Below are positions 11,201 through 23,200 of a stretch of DNA of 64,000 nucleotides, one piece after another. This DNA is from Ectocarpus siliculosus (Eukaryota; Sar; Phaeophyceae; Ectocarpales; Ectocarpaceae). The stretch is from positions 2,248,125 to 2,312,124 of the forward strand of contig FN649728.1 in assembly GCA_000310025.1 (NCBI GenBank), written 5' to 3'. Position numbers and translations under genes: made by a program. The number at the start of each line of letters is the position of its first letter. Within the stretch, counting starts at the first letter, position 1. The notes beneath the pieces were generated by a model. That model was not told where the DNA came from and did no database searches. It saw nothing but the letters and a program-made list of their open reading frames with translations.

Positions 11201-14200
11201 AGTCTCATCGTAAAAAATCTGTTCAACCAGTTTGACTTGCACACCAGGGGGTGTGTCACCGGGGAGCAGTTCCTGCGCGCGATCAGCTGCCATGGTCTTC
11301 TTTCCGCGGACAAGGTGACGGACGCCGCCTGTGCAAGTGTTCAGACATGAGTGTGACGGCAAACGGAGTGATGGATGGAGCTTCCATTTTAGACTACAGA
11401 CAGTGAAGTCGGCTGGAAGAGCCTCCGCTTCCCAACCTTGATTAGACGGCGCCAACAATCATTTTCTGTCGTTCTTCAAGCTTGACAATGCACGAGGTAC
11501 ATCATGATTGGATAAGAACAACCACCCTTTGAAAATACCGCACAATTGGAGTCAGCATCGGCATGAAAAAGTCTTCCTTGACAGGTGTTGGATATGGAGA
11601 GGTACGGCCACGTTCTCGTCAAGGCCTTCACCGAGCGAGTCGACGGTCCCGGCTTGGAAGCCGTCGTTGTCAACTACAAAACCCTCCATGATCAGGCGAG
11701 TGGCAGGTCATGTCACAGTTGCGTCCTTATCACGTCGCTGACGGACATGCGGGATCAACTTCAACCTTTTGGTATTGGCCAGTGATGTACTTGAACCCAG
11801 AACAGCCTCAAAACTGTTGTATACCAGCATGCACACAGCTTTTATCATTCGAAGCGAGTGTGAACAGTGCGGGCCCTTCACAAGCCCTCTTCGCGACCGA
11901 GTCTTGGTACGTACAGTATTACACGTCGCCTGGCTCACTTTCTGTGCGTCTCGCCGAACGCAGCATGCAATGGCTTTCGTGTTCGGCGTAATGACCGCCG
12001 GCTCAACGAATAACCTGTCCCGACGCGCGTCGACACTGAAGTGATGTAAGGACAAACGAATGCTGCCCGACAGCAAGTTCATGACGGTACTGAGGGCAAC
12101 CTCCGCCTTCCCTGCTCACACCGCCCCCGTTTCATGTCACGGCAGCTTATGGTACAAGACTGCTGGGAGAACCATGTGAAGGAACCAAAACCGGCGCTAC
12201 TCATCGACGGCCATCCTGAGGTAGCCGGAACGATTTTTTATTTTGTCTGCTGGTCTTCCTGTAGTTGAGGATTGTCTTTGACATTCGCCGAAGAAGCAAA
12301 GATGAAATCACGGAATGTGGGCAAACCGTACCAATGTTTGGCGGGTATTAAGGTAAGGCAGATCCCACGGTGACGACGAGGGCCGACTTTGTACAAGACT
12401 GTACGAAGCGCGATATCATGGCACATCCGTGCCTGCTTCGCTTGACCCTGCTGTTGCTGTGCTTCTGCTGCACACAGGAATACAACAACTCAAATGGAGA
12501 CGAAAACGAGGGAGAGCGGCTCGAGAGGTTGCTCGTAGAGGAGGCTGTTGCACGCCGAATCGAGGTAAGGGCCCTTTACGTCTTGACTTCCATCATGGAG
12601 CCAGATATTTGTAGGGGCAGGCCCCGAACCGAGTAATACTCTGTCTTGTCGTACGCACCAACACACTATCGTTCCTTTACTTGGTGATTGGTCAGTTCTT
12701 CCTCCTTGCGCTCGCAGACTTGCGTACATGGAGCACAGAAACTTGCTCTTCGAGTAAACGAGGTTAGCACACACGTTCTGCTAACCCCGTGTTGTCCGTC
12801 GACGCCAGGTTCAAGCGAGGCGTTCCTTGCCATGGTATCTGAGTAGGGGGCTTGGCCGGTGCCGCCTTTTCCGGGGCAACCGTATGCTTGGATTCAACAA
12901 TGAGTGTGCCCTTGATTGGAAGCCACCGAGTTTTGCTGGGTGACAAAGAAGCCTTTCGAAGAGGCTAACGCTACTTATGCCTGCAAGCAAAGTGTTGCGC
13001 TCAAACTACTTAAAGTGCTAGAGGAATCTGCTGGACTCGTTGTGGCCTACCATACGAGAACAAAAGCAGACGGTGGGCAATTGACATCACACGACTGTGT
13101 TTTCATGGCGAGAGGAAAATCTCCAAGACAAGCAATCTGTCTCGAAGAGCCAAAGAACAGAGACCGTGTCAGCGCCACACCCACAAGAGGACTACAACCT
13201 CATACCCTTCAATGCCCACAAAAATCTCCGATGCCACAAAACGCCTCGCGGTCGTGGCGCGCGACCCCGCTCAATTCAACTGAACCGAGTCCAGGTGATG
13301 GACTACCTCAGCTCAGCTGTGGGAGGAGAAGTGGCCGGCACCAAGCACCCCGGGATGGGATCGGGCGGGCTATGCTCGAGAGAACGGTTCCAGCAGCTGC
13401 TAAGGGGGCTCTGGCGGGCCCACTTCACGGACGAGGAGGCGGAAGCTCTAGCCGACCGCTACCGCCCGCCGGTGGATTATGCGTCGGCAAGGGTAAGCAA
13501 GTCGAACCACAAACATTTGAGACAACCAACCAAGAATTGGGCAAAGGAAACCACAGGGAGAGAGGGAAACCAAGCGTCAAGGCAACGCAAAGCTTAACAA
13601 CACAGGAGACAAACAAATGATGACTTGGTGCATGGGGACAGTTATTATACACAAATCAACAACGAAACTCCGAACCAATATCATATTTTCAAGACGGAAA
13701 AGGAATTGCAAGAAACGTCGAAGTATAGCGGCGTGATTCGACAGTAATGAGTGTAGGCACGTTTGATCTCTGGCATGCCTGGTCAAATGGGAACTACATG
13801 GTTCAGATCGGCGAGGGTGAAATACCGGCGGGCGGAGAAAACAGAACTACGCAATCGACACACATCCGACAGTCTTGGCATTCGTCGAGCGGTGTGCTGT
13901 GATATTTGCTACGAATCTGCCGTTCTGCTTTTCTAGGCCGCCACGACATGTTGTGTGCATGCTCAACACAAAGAGCGTCAGCGACACAAAAAAACGTAAT
14001 TACAAGCTGACGTGTTATAGCCAAGAAGCGAGGGCTTCCGGTAGATTTCTGATTGTCTAGGACGAAAACACTTGCAGTGCTCTGGTGGGCTGCACACTGG
14101 GTATGTGCGTATCTGATGCTCGGAATCACTTTCGTTTTCGACGTTTTCATTCTGGTTTTGTTTTGGCCAGATGAACACCTTCGTCGACCTGGCGTCGTTC

Positions 14201-17200
14201 GCGAAGCAGCTTTGTACGCGAGTCTTGGCGGCAAGGAAAACCGCCGCGAAGGCTACGGGGGCGGGAACGAGGCCAGGAGGAGGAGGCGTCGTTGTGCCCC
14301 CGAGGTGTGTGCTAGACACGGACGACACTGAGACTGTATTTTTCCCCTTTTTCGGAGGCACTCTTGAGTTTATGCATTTCACTGTTGCAATATCTGGGCC
14401 CTTTGTCGATCACTTGTAGAGAGCATTGGATTCTGTATGAGGCCTCCTATCCTGAGGCAGGTAGACCACGCTCCTGAATATGCTGCATCGTACTTGCGCG
14501 GGGTCATGTCAGAAACTGACCGCAACGGTTGAAAACCATTTACTGAACTATTTTTTACTTGGAAGGTGGAATGGTTTCTGCCTCTGTTTTTGCTGCCTCG
14601 ACCTTGTTCATGCTTTTGGGAGGAGGGAATTAGGAAGGAACAATAGCGCCTCTTTCATGCTCGGTAGTTACCGGGCCGGAAGCTGGAGTTAGATTCGTGC
14701 CGAAAGTTTTTCCCATCTACCGGGTGCCCGAATTTACTGAAACCATCAGTTTTCGACCGACACTGGAACACGAGGTGTCACGTTCAATTGAAACACATGG
14801 TAGCGATGATGAACCGATTGGACAAACACTAAGTCGGCATATTGCTTATTCTGGCACGAGGAACAACCTGTTTGGTACATTCCCGCCGGCCATCCATCAA
14901 ACTTCGACCTTGCTTGGCGAACGAGGATTCTAGGCTACACATAGTATGTGCGTGTAGTTGTTCGTGTAGAGTCGTCGATGTCAGGCGTAGAGTCGATATC
15001 TGTGGTGAAGGCGATGGCGATTCTATTACTGTTGATGGTGGCGCGGTTGCAATGACGAGCACACGCGCCCGTTTTCGTCTATTTCAACACCTCCAACCCT
15101 TCACTGCCCAAACATTCTCGAACATGCCTTCTAGGCGGTGTTGTACGGCTTTCAAAATCCCAACGAACAAATTATTTGCAGAAATATTTTTTCACGTCTG
15201 TTCGTCAAGCTGCGCGACTGGCAAAAACCATGCCATGACTTCGTGTGGAGAGGTTGGAACCAAGGCTTTGTGTGAGCGGAGTCAAACCTGAGTGTCTTCG
15301 ACCACAACACCCTCTCATGCCCTTGCATGAAGGTTGTCAGCTAAGGAAGCGAAGGATGTGGAGAATGTCATCTTGGACATTAGAGGCAGGATCTCCCGGG
15401 AGCGGATCACTCTGAAGCCGTCCTTCAAGGTGGGCTGTAAATTTAACGGCGACCAGGGGTACCTTTTTCAATCAGCCCCCGCACAAACGTGCAAGAAGCC
15501 GAAATGAGGCTCAACCATGATAGCGTTGTTCACGAGTGTGTTTTTCAGCAGTTGACTCACCGATGTTCCGGTGAAATGAGGTCTTCCTCCAGCTCTACAT
15601 TCTCGAGTCGTGCTTCAATTTTTTGTGACGCATTTATTGTGCAGTGCATCCTCCCTCATAGAGGGTTTATTCGATACATATACACGTGCATCCTCTTTCC
15701 AAGCATTCCGCCCTCATTGACGTGAGACCGAGTCGAAACATCGTGTTGAGCATCTGTCGGACATCGAACGGCGTTGCCTCGACTTGGATACGCGGCAAAA
15801 AGCCTCACGAATCCCATCAACCAATCTGCCATCGATGAGCTTACTTCCTTCCCCTCTCCCGGACCGCCCTGCACCCGTCCCACACCCGAAAGAACTTCGA
15901 CCCTCGCAACGAGCTCGTAGTAGCCAACGAGCAATTTGCGAGGGTGCTGTCGACTCAGGGGCTGCTCCCAACGGACGCCCGCCTTCGCGAGCTCCTTACT
16001 CGTCGATACGCGGTTTCCGACTTCCGCCGGCAAACAACTGTCCATCAAGTGTGTATCACCAAGGCCTTCTTGTGGTTCACCAAGGCCTTCTTGTGCTGTT
16101 CTATTCAATGGGCCAGGGGAAAGACACGGAATTTTAAGTGTTTTGTGTTGGGTTATACGGGCATGATTGGCCTTCGGGAGTGCATTTTTGAAGAACATTC
16201 TCGTTCCGAAGCATAACTGACACATTCGTTAGAATACTTAGGACTGTTGATACATTCTGGAAGTGGGCCATACACAAACGTAGTCCGCCCATACATCAGC
16301 TCTTTTAGGCTAGTGTGTCCGCCAGGTGCCGATTCGTACGGGAATTACGCTGAGACCCCGCTAGAATAGTCGTGGAAGCAAGAGAACACTTCTACATTTT
16401 TGAACTCTCATTGACTCTGGTACAGGATTTCCCATGCAAGTCTGAAGAGGTTGAGTAGTTCACGCCGCTTGTTGCCATCGCGTTTTCAGGGGTTCGTGGC
16501 GTACAAGGAGTTCCTCCAAGACGTGGATGCTCCTTTGGAGACGGAGACGCAAGCCTACATCGATAACTTCGTGTTCGGCAGGGACCAGGTACATCACACC
16601 CGTAGCAAGTTCTTTCTCCAATTCGTACTGCCCAACAAGCAAAGAGCTGCGGACCAACCATTTCTCCTCATGAAAAACGGAACATCTGTTGTACTGCAGT
16701 TTGCACGTTTTCCGGCACGATAGTACAACAAGAAGCGGATCACTTGGAGGTGTTTTGTTTAAGCCTTCGTTGAGACGTCAAGCGCTGACATCGATGACTT
16801 TGGGGTTGGAACGAGCAAGCCATTAAGAGAGACCTCCAAAGCCTTTCGCCCTGGGCACTCTCCTGCACTTTCATCTGCAGGTAGAGAGATACCGCGTTGT
16901 AGCACAACTCTGCTCTATGTCATATTATTAACCAGTTCTAACGCATACGGGCTTGCCCCGCTACTTCTAGAAACCATTGCTCTGCACCTTGGCCGGTTGC
17001 ACATCAAATATCGATTCTTTCAGACCCAGCTGTTCGACGCTCCCCAGAAGCACCAACGCAGCGATGGGGGGGGGGGCAAGGAAGAGGGAGGCAAAGGGCT
17101 GACTAAAAGTTCGAGCAGCATCTTGCGGTCAGCGGCGTCGCTTACGTCGGAGGCGTTGATGGGGAGGGGAGGGGTCGGGAATAATCCCGCCCGCGACTGC

Positions 17201-20200
17201 GATGCCATCATTCGTGACGTGAGGCGGAGGACCGCGAGGGAGAGGGTGCGCATGATGGATCTTTTCAAAGACTTCGATCGTTTGCAGCACGGTGAGAGAC
17301 CATTTTACTGTAGGAGAACATTCCCCGCTGCCTTTGCAAGCATGTGGGCCTACTTGGCTAATTGCAGGAGAATCGACCGCGTTAACCGGCTGGCCAAACA
17401 AAGTGTGTTGTCTTGGGACGGATCGAAACGAAGATATTTTCTAGCCCACGGTACGAGACGTTCATGTGGACCGTCGGCATCGTCCATGCTTGCACATAGT
17501 GTAATGGTATTTGACCCCTTCCTTCAGAATCAATCACCTTTGAGCTGTGTGGAACTCTCTTGTCCGACCACAGTAGCAGGTTGTTGTTGCTTTCCGTTGT
17601 TCTCTTTCTCTTGATTAACGCTTTCCAAGCCAACTCACAATACCCCACGCACACACGATCATAGATCGCCTGTACGCACACACTGAATAGAAGGGCACAT
17701 GTCTCGGCATGAAGCCCTGATCTAGCATGACGTCACGTCATAGCATCCGACGGCGCCAAATAACCATGATCAACAACGATCACATGTCTACCTCCAAATA
17801 CCATAACAATAGCATACTTCCTCTGTATCATAAGTCTGGTCCGTTATGTGCGCGTTGTCGTAAGGGTACTTACACGTTGACGTTTAGCCTTTAGCCGGGT
17901 GCGTTAGAAAGGCAAAGCACATACCAAGCTGAAGAAAAAAAAAAAAAATGAAGACCGTGTTAGGCACTAAAATTAGGTGAAAATATGGCCATTTTGGCCT
18001 GTTTTGAGAATTTTTACGAGAACGTTTTTGAGATTTTTTTTTATAATTCTTTGAGAATTCGTGAGATAACTCGTGATTACCACCATACAAACGATGGATG
18101 ACCCTAATCCTAACCCTTATACGACAAGGAGGCTTTCGAGAGGGCTCACGCCTGGATGGCATCGAGTCCCAGCGATGACGAGGACGCCTAGTCGACATTT
18201 TTCCCCCCGACACCAACAGACACTTTTATTTTACGCGCAAGTGTCTTGGCTTTAGTGTGGGCTCCCCAAATGTCTTGGTTTTAATGTGGAACCCCAAGTG
18301 TCTTAGTTTTGGTATGGGGTCACTGCTATACTGGTTTGAGTATAGCGGGACGCGACGTAGATCGTTGAGTAGAGGGGGGGGGGTTCGGGCCCTACTCTGT
18401 TGTTTTTTTGCCCCGCAAGTGTCTTGGTTTTAGTGTGGGACCCCAAAGTGTCTTGAATTTAGTGTGTGGGTCACAATTATTATGGTTTTAGTATGGGGGA
18501 CGTGTTATGGATGGTTGAGTCTAGGCGGGGTTAGCTTTAGGGTTGGGGATAATTCTTCTTGTGTTTTTTGGGGGGGGGGTTAGGCCAGTGCCCCACCTAC
18601 CCCTCCCCCTGGAAATGGGCAAAATATGGCTGTTTTTTGGCCGACTCAATGTTTTCCGGCCGTTGAGCCGCATGGTTCAAGCACCAGCTCTAAACAAAAA
18701 CAAACTTTTCTTGCTAAAAAAACGCCGGAGAATTCAACAAAAAAAACAAAAAACAGATCGGACACCGTTAAGGGGGCGCATAAACCTAACGGACCAGACT
18801 TATGATACAGAGGAAGTATGATATCATTTGTTATAACGCGAAAACACCAGAATACTAGACTATAGAGAGAGTGCCTCGTCGTTGTAACAACAGATTGGCG
18901 CTGGTCTACAGAGCTGCATGTATACGAGAGATATTTCCCGATTTTAATGCATGGAGTCTGCACCCCAACCCTAACAACCGACGCCTACCGCTAAGTACAG
19001 CTGGAACAAACGTTACGAGGACGATGCATTCTGGTGTAGATTGTAGTCGCCTTTGCCAAACCCTCACTGATTGGTACCGTTCGCTTGATGATGTTGCAGG
19101 AACATGCACCCAGGCCCAGTTGGCGAGGGTCATGAAGACACTCGACCACCCTCTATCCGACAGAGAATTGGCCGCCGTTTGCGAGAGGTGCGTCAAGCAA
19201 GACGAGCTATGGTACAGATTTTGTTGCTGGTTCTGTGGCGGGCATGGGTTTCGGTGAACATGTGTGCTAAGCAGATTGCACCTTGCCTTGGTCGAACCGA
19301 TCCATTCCCACATTTGAGTATTTATTTAAACCAATTCCAGCTGCAGTACCCATCTGTCATGCCCAGCACGTTCAAAAGGAAGGATGTTGGGTAATTGTTT
19401 ATACCAATTTCAGCTACAGCAAGCTATAACTCTTCCGTCATGCCCAGCACGTTCGCGTTCGAATGAAAGATATACAAACTCATTCTTCGCCGCATCATCG
19501 CCCAAACCACGAACGCAACAACGGTTTCCTGGCAGTCTTGGTTGCATGCAGTCTGTGACACGCCGTTCCTCGGCCATCGCCGCAACTCTTTTCAGGTACA
19601 AGAGCAACGTCCCGAGCGAATGCTCTCCTGGAGACGGCACTCCGCTGATCGTCTACAAGAACCTGGTGTCCGACATCGAAGCCGTCTTCACCGTCGAGGA
19701 GTTGGAAAAAAAGTCGGCCGTCACCAATGTTGAGCAGGTACCTTTCAATTGGCGTCGTCTACTACGTATTCTCTCGTGTTTCTCGAGTCACAGCGGAAGT
19801 TCATAGTGATGACATCTGCTCCGTATTCTCTCGTGTATCTCTGAAGCTACAGGAAGCTCTCCGAATATTCCGCACCGAGTCCGTGCGCACCGAGAGAGGC
19901 CGAAGGAAAACGCCATCACGAGCGAAATTGTGTTCCGACCTCGTGTGCCTGAGAGCGATTCCTTTCGCAAACATGAACCTTTTCACACTGCAGGGCGAGC
20001 GATATAGACAGATGCGGGTGTTCTGCCAAATGGCAACCTTTTCGATGCGTCTAAATAATTCACCAACAAGTAGAAGCTACTGGACAACGGGCCGACCAAT
20101 ATAAACAAAGCACGAGCCCGAAGTCACTCGATGTACCCCTACCATTGTAGACTCAAGGCGCAGCAGGCGAAGGATATGCTGAGCAGCGGTGGCCAAGGGA

Positions 20201-23200
20201 TGAATCGTGGACGCTGCACGAGGGGAAGGAACACGTCTTTGGGGATGTGGTGCCTAAGACGATGTGATACGACTCGTTCCAAGTCTTGAGTGGTGTGTAG
20301 GAAGTCAATGCTCACATGTTGTCAAGATAACACAGTCCATTCGCTCAATAATCGGGCACGAACTATATTTTCTCAACAGCTGGAGGACCCCCATCACCTT
20401 GGGGGGTACATGAGGGTGGTAATGGAACTGATATCCCGAAATCACAGCTTGTGCTTAAAGAAACCTCAAATAGCAGTACTCATTTCATCGTTGCGTCTGC
20501 TGTCCCTGCGTGCCGACTGTGACACATCGAAAACCCGGCTTCGACGAAGGCGGTGCGAGAGGCGAGGGGCGTGGATCGGCGATTGAGAGGCGAGTCGTCC
20601 AGGCTGGAGGGGCTGAGCGAGGAAGAGGAGCGGATGCTGGCCAAGTTTCTGCGGGAGCTGGCGATGAAGGTGGGCAAGAGGGCATCTTCGCTCGTTGAAC
20701 TACTGTCGTTTCAGGACTATTTCATTTAAACTACAGGGACTCGCGTCACAGAGAGATCAGCAGGTAGAGTTCATTTGAGTTGAAAATTCATGATGAAGCA
20801 CTCCTGGCTGCCATCGGTACGTCTCTTTGTGCCCTCTGCTTGTTCTTTGCCTTCTCTTGGCTTGCCGGCACGTCAAGGCCGCGGGCACGACCATGGATTC
20901 ACAGCTGTAGAAAGGCTTGTAGCTGGAGTAGGTTCAGATATTGGTCGAGGGAATGTTTGGTTGGAACCTGGCGAGGGAGAAAAACAGCCTCGTCATGTTC
21001 CTACTGCCTTCACAGGTGAACAAGGACAGCCTATGCCTTCCTTCCCTCTTCACGGACTACGACCGCTTCAACGTCGGAGACATCACCGAGGCCGGAATGG
21101 AGAGGGCCCTGGGGGGAGCCTGCCTCCTGCCGCCCGAGCCCATCTTCCGCACGATCGTCAAAAAGTTCAGGGAGCACTCCCGCCGCAGCTCCGGGGGCGA
21201 GGTCAACTACAAGGCCTTCCTTGCGGCGGTACGTTTTATGACCTCCGTTGATTTCGACCTTGACAGTGTGGCGACTTGCTCCAGCACTCGGGGATCGTGA
21301 CGTCCCGTTCATCCAATGAGAGAATGGCCCATTCTGGCAACCCTCTAATCGATGCCGCTTGTCCAGCTCGCTGTCTTCTGATGGTTGGTGCCTGAGGTTA
21401 GTGATTGCACCGGCGTGTGTGTGTAGTCCATTTGGTTCCTTCTAAAAAGCTAGCCCCACTTGGAACACCCGTCATCCAAACTCAGGGGAACCTTCAGCAT
21501 TCTTAAGGCTGGGCAGAACCTTCCACGCGTTTGCTGCTCTTACTTTGACGGCTGTTTGTTGTTGTCTTGTCGTTCCGAAGGTGGAGCTCGCCCAGGACCC
21601 ACTCGCAACGCCGCGCGACCTGCCCAATGCAACCAAGTTCAGGGCCATGCGGGCGGAAGGGGGAACTGAAAGCTTCGTACCAGCACCGGGTTCAGGCCCA
21701 ACCTCCCAAGGGTACCGTGTTACTGTAGTGGAGCAATAGTTGTTATTACATACGACACTCTATGACTCTGTCCGTCACCTCGGCATACTCAGCACTTTCA
21801 GCACTGCCGGGACAGAGCGGGGAACCTGAGACGTACCTGGGTTGACTACTCGTACCAACTTTCATTGGACATGAAAAAATTATCACCGAACCTCCTTGTG
21901 TATTCATGATTGTGACGGATGACACGCCGTCTGTGTCGAGGAACGACGCAATTTTATGTTGCTGAACAACTCAAAGGACGGCACGGACACATCGTCTTGT
22001 TGTTTAGGGCGCTGTGAGACCGCTTGTTGTTGTACTTCTTGGGTGCACCAACGAGAGTCACTAACGTGCAGATATTCGTCATGTGTTGTTCTTATTTCCG
22101 ATACATTGAGCAGAAGAGAAGGTGCTGCAAATCCCCGGCGGTATCGCAAGGCTCTGTGGTCTGCGTTGCGAAGCATCGGCTTGCAGCTGAGTCGCTCGCA
22201 CTGCCAGCTGGAAGATTTCCTGTCCAACGAAGACACCCTCAAGACGTGAGTCGAAGCATACCAAATGAAGTTTCAGTGTCTCTGGAGTCGCTGTGAATGC
22301 CGGGCGACTGTAACGCGCGATCCTCAAACGTTTGCCAGACGCCATCGGAATAAGCCCATTCTCGCTTCAAAGTCGTGTGTCGGTCTGGGGACTGGTTCGT
22401 CGGGTTGCGATGGCCAATGCGTACCCACCCATCGCTCCAAGTAGGTGCGAAACTACACAGATTGCATACTTTTGTATCAACATGCTGGTCTCAGCTGCCA
22501 ACCGGACAACATCAACAAGTACGACGACTACGAGATTATCGACAACGACAACACGAACGACAACCGTAACAGCGACAGAATGACATAACCTTCAATGACG
22601 ACAGTGACCAACACCTCCACCATTTATAACGATACCAAGAACTCCAATCCTTACAGAGGGGAGGTGACGTGTACGGCGATGCGGCACTGCCTCGTCCTTG
22701 CCGGCGTCCGCCTGACATCACCGGAGCTGGCCGCGGTGGACAGCGCGTTCAGGAGCACAACGAGGCCAGAGATGATTGGCTGGAGGGACATCTGTAGGGC
22801 AGCTGTAGACGCCTACAACAATACGGGTACGGCCATGGAGAAAAAATATATGTCATTGAGAGTTGGGATAATTGTTTTTAGCATTTCCAACTCTCCGAGA
22901 TCCTCGAGTCGGTCATAGATGGGCGTGGCGATTATTATATGTTGTGGCTGCCGTTTTTGGTGTTGCCTCACAAACTCGTTTGTAAACGGTCGGACTCGCC
23001 CACTATCCTGGAACCTGTTGTTTCCGTTTTCCATGTTCTGTGTGTTGTGTAAGCAAGATTTGTTTGCACTCCAAGTTTCTCCGAACACTGATAGTTCGCA
23101 GGGGCACACGTTCGTCCCGCAGGCCTGCACATTCCAGGGAGCCACCAACGCTTAACACGCAATGTCGTCCTGACTCCACACGTTTCCTCCACCACGACGA

